64,000 nucleotides of DNA. Source: Centroberyx gerrardi (lineage: Eukaryota > Chordata > Actinopteri > Beryciformes > Berycidae). Positions 55,901 to 64,000 of this stretch are shown here, piece by piece; position 1 is the first letter of the stretch, and every line of letters starts with the position of its first letter. A program made the position numbers and the translations under genes. The stretch covers positions 15,718,854 through 15,782,853 of the forward strand of contig NC_136000.1 of the NCBI RefSeq assembly GCF_048128805.1. The letters run 5' to 3'. The notes under the pieces are model-generated. The model ran no database searches, was not told the DNA's origin, and saw nothing but the letters and a program-made list of their open reading frames with translations.

Positions 55901-58900
55901 TGGTGACCATGAACCCTTCAGTGGTGCAGCGGGCGTTCCAGGACCTGGCCAACGACGAGTGGAGGGAGCGCTTCCTGCGGCGGCTCCAAAGCCTCAGCGG
56001 CAGTGTGCTGTGGATCCCGGCCTTCATGGCCAAGGGTGGGGAGGAACGCGTGGAGTGGGCCGTCCGGCTCATTCTACAGCATACTGTGGACGTGCGCACC
56101 GCCTTCCCCTCACTGCGCCTTCTCCACGCTGTCAGAGGGTAAGATGCGGCTCAGGCGCGCGGGGGATCACATTTGGCGAGTTGCGTCTTACAATACCTGT
56201 GAGCAGCATAATCTAGGGGTTGGAAAACTCTAATCTGCAGCGCTGATGGCTATTTTTAAACAGAGAATTAAAGCTGATCACCAGAGGCAGTCGGTGGAAG
56301 AAAGCTACTCTGTCCCTCTTCACTCGTCCCGTACCTCAAGTCCATCTCACCAAATTTCTGCCTTGATTAACTGTGAAATGTGTGTCTCCGTGTCTTACAT
56401 TCTGAAGTGGATGTTCAAGGATAGTTCAAGTATTCATGTCAGTTCAGTTTGAGTTATTTGTGGTTAAGGATCAATACACAGTGTTAACACTGATGACACA
56501 ACACAGTGTTAACATTGATGGAAATCCTTCTCCAAGGAAAATATGGACTTAATGTAAGTAAGTAAGTAAGTAAAAGTTTATTTAGTATAGCACTTTTCAC
56601 AGAGCAAGGTCACAAAGTGCTTCACAAGAGTAAAATTGTTAAAAATAAAAATAAGACCATAAATACAGTAAAAAGAAACGAACAATAAAACATAACACAC
56701 AAAATACAAACACTAGACAGCACGAGACGAGACAAAGGCCAGTTTGAATAAATGAGCCTTCAGCTGCTTTTTAAAGGCATCAACAGAGACCTCAGATCGT
56801 ATGTCTATAGGAAGAGCGTTCCACAGTGTCGGAGCCGCCACTTCAAAGGCACGATCACCTTTTGTTTTCAGTCGGGTGTGAGGGACAGCCAGTAAGCCCT
56901 GGTCAGAGGACCTAAGTGACCTACTGGTGATATAAGGATGGAGCAGGTCAGAAATGTACACAGGTGCCTGACCATGCAGGGCTCTATATGTGAAAACAAG
57001 AACCTTAAAATGAATCCTGAACTTGATGGGAAGCCAATGTAATGAAACTAAGATGGGTGTGATGTGAGTCATCCTGCTGGACCTGGTCAACAGCCTTGCA
57101 GCAGCATTCTGGACCATTTGTAGACGGTCCAGAGACGACTTGCTGAGGCAGGTGAAAAGGGAATTGCAGTAGTCTAGCCGGGATGATATAAAAGCGTTAA
57201 TGATCATCTCTAGCTCAGGTTGTGATACAACTGACCTGAGTTTGGCAATGTTTCTTAAATGGAAGAAGCATGTACGGGTCAATGATTTGATATGCTGATC
57301 AAAGTACACAGACTGATCAAATATAACACCGAGATTTCTAAGATTGGACTGTACAGCTGAAGAAAGGGACCCAATACACTGAGCAACCTTGGAAGCTATG
57401 CTATCTGAAGCAATGATAAGGACCTCAGTCTTATCTGCGTTCAGCTGTAAAAAGTTGTTCGCCATCCAGTCCTTAATTGCAGTCAGACAATCGTGCAAAA
57501 CAGTCAGTTTGTCAGTCTCATCAGGCTTAAAAGAGACATACAGCTGGATATCATCAGCGTAACAGCGATATGAGATACCTTTAAATTTGCTGATAATATG
57601 ACCTAAGGGAAGCATATACAAAGCAAATAATATAGGACCCAAGACAGAACCCTGAGGCACACCACAGGAAAGAGCAGCAGTTTCAGACGTGTAGGGACCA
57701 AGAAAAACTCCTATCAGAGAGATAGGAGGAGAACCAGTCCAGGGCGCTGCCAGAGACACCCACCCACTGCCTAAGCCTTTCAGTCAGGATGCTGTGATCT
57801 AAAGTGTCAAAAGCTGCGCTAAGATCCAGCAGCATCAAAACATTCACCCACATCAGAGGACATCATTATATCATTGGAGACTCTGAGAAGAGCTGTTTCA
57901 GTGGAATGCTTCTGACGGAAACCAGATTGGAATTTATCTGGAATGTTGTGTGCATTCAACACAGCAGTGAGTTGTTGGGCAACAACTTTCTCTAAAATTT
58001 TTGAGATAAAAGGCAATTTCGATATAGGCCTATAGTTTTTGGGAAGGGATGGATCAAGATTAGATTTCTTCAGGAGAGGCTGAACAACTGCATGTTTAAA
58101 ATAAGCTGGGACACAACCAGATTGCAGGGAGCCATCTATACTAGCGACCAGACATGGACCAATAGACCCAATGTAGAGATTGATTACTGTAGCTTTTTTA
58201 AATGTTGTAAAGAATTGATTTAGTTGCTACTTTCCAGGCTGCCTGGTTATTTGGTTTCTATTCCTTTTGTGAGCAATGCTGTTTATCTGTGGTGACAGGA
58301 CTTGTATAATCTTTATATTTTGTTAATCCTTCTCATTTGTGCTGATTCATTTATTTTAGGTCTGGTCAGGGATCTTTTTTTGAGGGATGGTTCTTGTGCA
58401 GGCTGTCTTGTAAATAAAGTCTGCACTGCCTTCAGGCTTTTATAAAAAATCCCTCCCTGGAACTTTTTGCTGCCCTCGCCTCTTTCTCACCACAGGCAGG
58501 CAGACGGCTCTGAACCTTCCCTGACTAGTTCAAAGCCTCCCAAACACCATTAGTCAGTGACCAAAGTAGTTCATGTTGCATGCCCACACTAATACTAGAT
58601 ATTGCAAAAGGAGGGGCATTAGTTGTATAGTGTTTAACAGACAGTAAGCTCAGTGTTTTACAAGAGGAAATAATTCACCTGGAATGTCAGTGGAGATGCA
58701 ATCCACGCCTTTGACCTTTTTGTAGTGTTGTCTGATAAAAGCTCCGCATACCAGTCTGACTCACCCTGGCCCTGTCCTTCCCTGAGTACAGGCTGCTCTT
58801 TAAATCAGAGAGTCTCTGTATAGAGGTCAGAGTGTCTGCAGGTTTTCGTTCCGAACCAAAGACGACACCAGCTGATTTCGCTGATTAGTTCCTCCTCTCT

Positions 58901-60408
58901 GGTTGAAGGTGTGCTAATCAGTGAAATCGGCTGCTGTGGGTCTTCGGTTGGAATGAACACCTGCAGCCCCTCGGCCCTCCGTGGCACGCGGTTTGAGCAC
59001 GCTGCTTTAAATAGCACAACCTCGGCCTCCCAACACGACCTTACCGCTAACCACAGAGAGAGCACAGTGAGATCAGAGACAGCGACAGCCTAAAGGTTAA
59101 AGAAGTGGGCTATTGACCGGAAAGTCATGGGTTTGGATGCCTGGTGGTTAGGAAAATTGATTCAGGGGCAGTGAATGTGTAATGCTCTTCCCCGTCTGAA
59201 CAACCACCTCTGAAGTCGCCCCCCCGAGGACGGCTCTCTACATCCCGCTGCTACGAGCTCCCGGGTCGCCTACGGTAGAAGAATGTGGTAGTACTGAGCA
59301 GCTGCAGGGTGTGACTGTGTAACTGTGCAAGTAGTGTTGCTGAAAGAGAGCATATGTGCTCAGCAAACATTCCCTGAGTAAACAAAAGGTTAAGAAAAGA
59401 TCACTTATTGAGCATCTCTGGGCAGACAGAGTGCCAGTTTGGAGGCCTGCAACTGGGAAACAGATTAGGCTGACACTAAATCCTGACTTACAGCTATTCA
59501 GGATTCATCTCTCCTCTCTATGCTCCCAGCAGATATCTTGCATAATAACAAAAATCAAGAAGATAAATTACTTAAGGATGAGTAGATTGCCATCGCTTTC
59601 TAATGAATATTCAGTTGTCAAAGTCAAAGTCAAAGTCAACTTTATTGTCAATTCTGCCATATGTACAGGACATACAGAGGATCAAAATGCCGTTCCTCTC
59701 AGACCACGGTGCAGGCAAATACAAGTACAAAACAAAGCAACAAGGGTATAAAAATACTAGGATAAAAAAATACTAAAAAAGTACTAAGAATTTAAATAAT
59801 TATAAGTTAAACTGGGGTCAGGGGGGACAATAACAAGGCACAGGTATTGGCTTTAGTGTGTTTTCCTTGGGCGAACTGGAGAGGAACACTGGAGACTTTG
59901 GACAGGATATGTATAGGATACTATGTGATGCAGGATTTTACATTATCACAATTATATTTTACAATATGTAAAATGAGTTATTGGTTGTCTTTGATTTATT
60001 TCTCCTTTTGTTTTGTGGTGGTTCGGGTTGTAATCTAGGCAGTTGTTTTTGAGGGAATGCAGCTAACATACAATCACTTATTTCTTTGTCAATAGATACT
60101 GGCTGACCAACAATGTCCACATCAAGCGGCCGACCACCGGGCTCCTGATGTACACTATGGCCACTCGCTTCTGTGAAGAGATCCATCTATACGGCTTCTG
60201 GCCCTTTCCACTCGACCCGCAAGGCAAACCGGTCAGTTACCACTACTACGACAATCTAAAATATGAGTACACCTCCAGTTCCAGCCCACACACCATGCCT
60301 CTGGAGTTTAGGACCCTGAGCAGACTGCACAGACAGGGGGCGCTGCGGCTCCACACTGGGACTTGTGATGCAGAGAAGCCGCCGCAGAAGGAGCTCCGAG
60401 GCAAATAG
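51101..60408 (+). CDS. st8sia2: st8sia2, alpha-2,8-sialyltransferase 8B / polysialyltransferase STX (5 coding exons)
   Basis: The spliced CDS joins 51101-51198, 53350-53490, 53587-53844, 55845-56138 and 60096-60408, giving 367 aa (human 375). It is a Golgi type II membrane enzyme (CMP-Neu5Ac donor) that builds alpha-2,8 polysialic acid, in mammals mainly on NCAM in developing brain. Visible features: a short cytosolic tail and signal anchor (about residues 7-26), a variable stem with sequons at Asn59, Asn68 and Asn72, and sialylmotif L from Cys140 ([16 protein letters not shown]). Sialylmotif S is at 275-301, motif III at about 310-317, and His329/Glu334 form motif VS. The polybasic region (about 80-112) and the polysialyltransferase domain (about 241-274) are also there, favouring ST8SIA2/4 over mono-sialyltransferases. 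The stem and N-terminus fit ST8SIA2 best. Confidence 0.95.
51567..51632. repeat. compound (GT)n(GA)n microsatellite
   Basis: GT and then GA dinucleotide runs; source of spurious Arg-Glu and Ser-Leu frames on both strands. Confidence 0.95.
52859..52925. repeat. compound (CA)n(TA)n microsatellite
   Basis: CA units followed by TA units with an ATATACATATA transition. Confidence 0.95.
53350..53490 (+). CDS. st8sia2: st8sia2 coding exon 2 (stem)
   Basis: 141 bases, residues 34-79. It encodes the lumenal stem, with N-glycosylation sequons N59ST, N68WT and N72KT, and ends in TLSNLIR, which aligns with the mammalian TLSLRIR. The acceptor ATTCAG and donor GTAGAG preserve the frame. An internal TCAG|GTAAAG at about 53393 would also be a possible donor but breaks the phase with exon 3. 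Confidence 0.9.
53587..53844 (+). CDS. st8sia2: st8sia2 coding exon 3 (polybasic region, motif L)
   Basis: 258 bases, residues 81-165. It holds the polybasic region ([20 protein letters not shown]), [19 protein letters not shown] and most of sialylmotif L with Cys140 and Cys154. The residue before Cys154 is Ser rather than the Gly of human ST8SIA2. The donor is GTATTT, phase 2. Confidence 0.96.
55190..55330. repeat. possible dispersed repeat in st8sia2 intron 3
   Basis: The sequence CAATCGCCAAAATAAAGGAA with ACACCTGAGTAAATTAGAAT and CCACCATGAAGG-type text resembles a repeat frequent in fish genomes. No terminal structure is visible. Confidence 0.35.
55845..56138 (+). CDS. st8sia2: st8sia2 coding exon 4
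   Basis: 294 bases, residues 167-263, from CNLAPVEEY to LRLLHAVR. It covers the end of motif L, the NPSVVQRAF segment and the first part of the polysialyltransferase domain. The acceptor is CCTCAG and the donor GTAAGA. It is GC-richer than the surrounding introns. Confidence 0.97.
56553..58200 (-). mobile_element. 5'-truncated L2-like LINE, antisense in st8sia2 intron 4
   Basis: On the minus strand a reverse transcriptase remnant runs from about 58200 to 56713. It shows the NYRPIS region, [10 protein letters not shown] and the catalytic box YADD (57550-57561), followed by the C-terminal LDYCNSLF and HWLPIKFRI blocks typical of L2-type elements. It is followed by a 3' tail with TAAATAAACTTTTA and (CTTA)n at 56555-56573. 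Two reading-frame breaks (about 57805 and 57735) interrupt it, and the endonuclease-coding 5' part is missing, so it is a dead copy. The upstream boundary is approximate. Confidence 0.85.
56713..57759 (-). pseudogene. reverse transcriptase fragment of the L2-like element
   Basis: The longest open frame in the window (348 codons). It contains the RT core from [10 protein letters not shown] onward, with the two Asp of YADD at residues 69-70. It begins downstream of a frameshift that separates it from the first RT motifs, so it cannot make a full enzyme. It ends with a [13 protein letters not shown] block and [10 protein letters not shown], normal for the 3' end of the L2 protein. Confidence 0.85.
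58806..59004. mobile_element. hAT-like foldback element with perfect 8-bp target duplication
   Basis: The element starts CAG and ends CTG, and its body is a large imperfect palindrome: GCAGGTTTTCGTTCC on the left mirrors GGAATGAACACCTGC on the right, and GCTGATTAGT mirrors GCTAATCAGT. CTTTAAAT flanks it on both sides (58798-58805 and 59005-59012). It has no coding capacity. Confidence 0.85.
59093..59397 (+). mobile_element. tRNA-derived SINE (teleost type)
   Basis: The head carries GGTTAAAGAAGTGGG and GGGTTTGGATGCC, which resemble A- and B-box regions. A C-rich middle follows, and a tail ending TTCCCTGAGTAAACAAAAGG. The tail matches the fragment at 49290-49403. Target-site duplications are not clear. 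Confidence 0.55.
59606..59760. repeat. dispersed repeat with (AAAGTC)n edge
   Basis: Four copies of AAAGTC-type units are followed by AACTTTATTGTCAATTCTGC, then CATATGTACAGGACATACAG and GTTCCTCTCAGACC. This layout resembles the 3' end of a retroelement common in teleosts, inserted antisense. The family is not assigned. Confidence 0.5.
60096..60408 (+). CDS. st8sia2: st8sia2 coding exon 5 (motifs S, III and VS)
   Basis: Residues 265-367. [10 protein letters not shown] completes the polysialyltransferase domain, and [16 protein letters not shown] is motif S with Cys290. VSYHYYDN (310-317) covers motif III, and H329TMPLE334 is motif VS. Cys354 is the C-terminal cysteine used for a disulfide in the family. 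The tail [13 protein letters not shown] is longer than the mammalian end. The stop is TAG at 60406-60408; acceptor AATAG. Confidence 0.97.
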
Positions 60409-61265
60409 CAGCAAGGGAACTATCTCCATGGAAACGCCCGCTGCACTCTGGGAAATACCACTTTCTTGACTGAGCATACACTGTAGCAGTTTGCAGAGAA
60501 AATACTAATTGTGTGAAACATTGTACTTTTGTGAAACTTTAATGAATTTAACTTATTTTAAATTATTGGGATGAACTTTTTCTATTGTGAGCTCTCTTTG
60601 TTAGATATATTTCCACTGATGAGTTGTGATTTGCCCGTATTGAGATCTCTATGGTAACCTTCAAAATGGTAAGACACTGTTTGCTTAGCTTATTGCTGCT
60701 GGTGCAACCCCAGTGTCAGGTTGCCTCTTTTTGTCATTAAACAGCCAAGCTAAAACTGTAGTCACAGTCTATCAAGGATCCCAATATTCCAATATTTGTA
60801 TTTTGAAAATGCCATAAATTTAAATTCCCAACTTATGATACAGCCACATTAAGCATGTGTTGAAATCTTAGCCAGGATATCAAAGGCATAAAGAGCTGCC
60901 GAATTTACATCTTGTGCGTCTCTTGTGGGCCACAAGATGGAAGCACTTAATTATCAGGGAAATGAGGATGAAAATAGAAAATCTTAGTGTACCGTTTACT
61001 ATTGGTTAAAGGGAGTTTCAATCTGATGATCCCCTTCGATCTGGGATTTCAAAGAAAGGATTGATGTAATATTCATCTTGTGATAAAAACAGATTCTAAT
61101 GTGATGTTTTATGCTGTTTTAAAGGTTTCTGATAAATTATGATTGGCTTTAAATGTTGTGTTGACATTAAAGTAGGAAATTCATGAGACTTTGAAAAGTT
61201 ACAAACAGGTTTCAGAATTATTGATACTTTTCATTGATGAATAAAACCAGCATACACATCTCATG
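60409..61265 (+). other. st8sia2: st8sia2 probable 3' UTR
   Basis: Non-coding AT-rich sequence after the stop. Candidate signals are ATTAAA at 60736-60741 and AATAAA at 61240-61245. Mammalian ST8SIA2 transcripts have long 3' UTRs, so the true end could be further downstream. Confidence 0.45.
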
Positions 61266-64000
61266 CAACATGGACAGGCTGGAGGTCAAATCGAAATGCT
61301 GTAAACCAGTTGGAAATTCTACACCCATCAATCTCCAGTCAAGAAGAGCAGATATTTGATATTGCTGGTTTACTTACTGAGAGCCGAAGGAGGCGGTGGA
61401 ACTGTGTTGAATTGTGTCCGACTTCCCTAAGAAGATTAAGGATAAGGAGGATACCAGCTGTTCACACAAGACCGTTTACACAGACCCAGCCAACAGCAAA
61501 CTCACTTTGCAAACTTTTCTCCAGGAACATCAGCCTGGGTCTGCACTGGACGTTTTAGTGGTGAGGTCAGCCTGGAATTGTTTAGTGGTAATCAGAAGAC
61601 CTTGCATTTTTTTTTTTTTTTAATGAATGTATTGATATTCTTCCTAATGCTAAAATGTACAGAACAATTCCATGATCAACTAGTCATCATTAACTATTTC
61701 AGCACAATAATGCTGAAAGTTGGAATACCTGATTAATTGTATACCTTTTGTCAATTGAGATGATTTATGAATAATACTTTTGTACATTGTTTGGATTAGG
61801 GTTCGACCGATATGGGTTTTTGAAGGCTTACACTGATATGATATTTGCTGCCAATAGCCAATATTTTGTGCCTATATTCAATATATTTAAATTTGACCAT
61901 TTCCATGCCCAGAAATACAAATGTTCAGTGTTTATAGCAGAATATTATTCTAGATTAGGTGGAAAAGCCTCTGAAACAGAATGTAGACTATCATGTAACT
62001 CCAACTCTCTGCTGAAACCCTGAGATGAATAAACACTGAAATTACTACATAAAATGTGCAAAGAAAATACAATTTGATTGCAGGTTTTTCAGACCATTTT
62101 TCCATCACTGTGGTCAGGGAGGAACCTCCATCTTATCGGAGGTGGACAACACTGATTGACAGATATCTGATTTTTAATAAAAAGCCAAAATCGGTGTTTC
62201 CCTAGTTTGGACTTCCCTCTGTTTGTACTTCAAGCTCCTCCCCAAAGCTTGTCTGAAAGCTCCCTTCACTTGTCTTGAAACTGGGTCTTTTTTTGTCAGA
62301 GATGTTTGGGGTTTTTCAGGAAGAAAATGCCTCTGTTAATACAAGTTACCAGAACTATTTGAAATATTCCAAGTGTACTCCAGCTAAACAAGCGGCCTCT
62401 CATGTGCTTTCAGCCATGTGATTTATCCATAAAACTGTTGTTTTGACAGGATGCGCCTGTTGACTTACATGTTGGCCTTATTATGCTGCCTATTAAGTTA
62501 AGAATAGACATGAAAGTTTTACTAGAGACGTCAGCAGTCTGAAGCAATGAAAGGTTTATTTGTAAAAAGCCCGTCTGAGTTTGGCAAAAATAGAAACGTT
62601 CTGTGACCAATACTACTAAGTTAATTAGCCCTGAATCTGGTATGGCCCACAGTTTGAGAACATTCCCCAGAGATGCAGAGTTCCTGTTGTCAAACTGTGG
62701 TGATGCTACTGGCTACTGTTTAGTGTGATCCTACTTTTGCTTAAGTGCATGTTTGTCTTGTCTTGATGCATACAGCTGAAGTACCTTAAAGTTTTGTTTT
62801 TAAAAGATTCAACGCTCAAATGGTTGAAGGAAACTGTTAAATCATGGTATTATAACAAAATGAATGTCCTCTTTTGCTGTGGCTGAAAATACTAAAAAAA
62901 AAAAACTATACAAGCAGATCAGAATGGAAACAAAAATTACCTCAAGTCACTCTTTTTAAGATATACACACTTCAAAGGAAGCAGTTTTATTTCAACACCG
63001 TTTCAAAGAAATGGAAACTGTGGAACCAGCCATGGGTACATATAGTGGCTCTACAATATTAGCACTCTGTGTCAGAAACCAAGCAGGGATGTGTCTTCAA
63101 TATACTTCAAAAACAGTTGGAACATTTAACGTTTTTTGTCTTAAATGTGGGATTAGAGAAATTAGCTACAGTCTACAAATAGCTACCACAAAGACTTTGA
63201 TTCCTTTTATAAGAGGGACTTTCTGTAGCAGATGATTCATTTCAAATGAAAGTCCCAAATGAACATCATTACACCAAAAGCTTTTTTTCACATTCAAACA
63301 CATAAATAAAGATAAAGATTGTATCATTTCTGGATAGGGTATTGAAGCCAAATATGAGCCAGGATGGAGGAGGATGAATGTACAAAGATAACTATTCTGA
63401 TCTAGTAGAGGCACAAGAATGAATCTGCAGAAATCTGTTTTCTGCAAATACAATTCAAAACTAACTTTAAACATGAAATGCCAGCCTTTCACACAATATA
63501 CTGAAATTAACAACAGCCACCTAATGGAAAAAAAAAAAAACAATATACGAGCAAACAGTCAACCATGAGGATGCCATTGTTTATATCTCATTAGAAAAGT
63601 ATACTGATAGCCAAATTGAAATATACATAAGAAATAATGTCAAATTTAGTGTTGACAGGTTGAAAGTTTGATATGATTCAGTGTATGATTCAAAAATACC
63701 TTCTCAGGAGTCCTCATTCACACACACTCCTGCACGCTGCTTGCATATTAAACAGTGACAATGTACACAGTCTTCTGTCAGTTACAACAATAATTATGTT
63801 TTGAACAAAGGAGAAATACCACACAGTTGATTCTCCTGTAAAGAAAATGCTGCATACATAGACAGCATGTTGTTCGTGTGGATGGAGATTATGATTGGCC
63901 AACACAAACATGTTACTACCAGCATGGAGGTCATTCAGGAAGCTTGGGAACAGCTTGCACCTGTAGGCCTGGTGCACTATCAAATAACAGTTTTGATTAA
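61266..64000. other. downstream flank, no gene seen
   Basis: No coding exon recognised. A hAT-like element occupies 61797-62204. The minus-strand frame at 63166-63543 begins in low-complexity sequence and shows no family resemblance; it may be chance or part of a UTR of a neighbouring gene lying outside the window. Confidence 0.6.
61797..62204. mobile_element. hAT-like non-autonomous element
   Basis: The left end TAGGGTTCGACCGATATGG and the right end, in reverse complement, TAGGGAAACACCGATTTTGG form terminal inverted repeats 408 bp apart. They are flanked by GTTTGGAT (61789-61796) and GTTTGGAC (62205-62212), 7 of 8 matching. The interior has no coding capacity. Confidence 0.75.

Noticed and set aside
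63166..63543. 125-codon minus-strand frame
   Set aside because: No domain or family resemblance; it overlaps a poly-T/A run and may be UTR or chance.

Overview
The window is nuclear DNA from a vertebrate, almost certainly a ray-finned (teleost) fish. The reasons are: two vertebrate multi-exon genes with canonical GT-AG introns, AT-rich non-coding sequence full of dinucleotide microsatellites, and an abundance of the small hAT-type foldback elements, tRNA-derived SINEs and L2-like LINE fragments typical of teleosts. There are no bacterial operons, no CRISPR array and no complete tRNA or rRNA gene. Nearly all short open frames in the window are chance frames in introns and intergenic DNA.

Two real genes lie head-to-tail on the + strand. 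slco3a1 (organic anion transporter OATP3A1) has ten coding exons from 13869 to 43811, with a GC-richer 5' region upstream (about 13.3-13.87 kb) and a 3' UTR ending near 45.35 kb. st8sia2 (polysialyltransferase STX / ST8Sia-II) has five coding exons from 51101 to 60408. The order and orientation SLCO3A1 then ST8SIA2 match human 15q26.1, so this is a conserved vertebrate neighbourhood. I rebuilt both coding sequences exon by exon. The phases close at every junction, giving about 703 aa (700 with an alternative exon 7 donor) and 367 aa. The two products act in different places: SLCO3A1 is a plasma-membrane anion/prostaglandin/thyroxine transporter, and ST8SIA2 is a Golgi enzyme that adds polysialic acid to NCAM. 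No joint pathway is implied.

Layout: 1-13.3 kb, non-coding upstream DNA with a long perfect-type hairpin, a candidate foldback transposon and microsatellites; 13.3-43.8 kb, slco3a1, including a 19.3 kb second intron carrying two hAT-like elements with target-site duplications; 43.8-45.4 kb, 3' UTR; 45.4-50.7 kb, intergenic repeats; 50.7-60.4 kb, st8sia2, with an antisense, frameshifted L2-like reverse transcriptase fossil in its last intron; 60.4-64 kb, 3' UTR and non-coding flank.

I found no convincing undescribed system. The observations most worth a second look are the unusual donor region and loop extension at exon 7 of slco3a1, the shortened stem region of st8sia2 relative to mammals, upstream ORFs before both genes, five hAT-like insertions with recognisable 8-bp duplications, and the 75-bp-arm hairpin at 6.3-6.5 kb.
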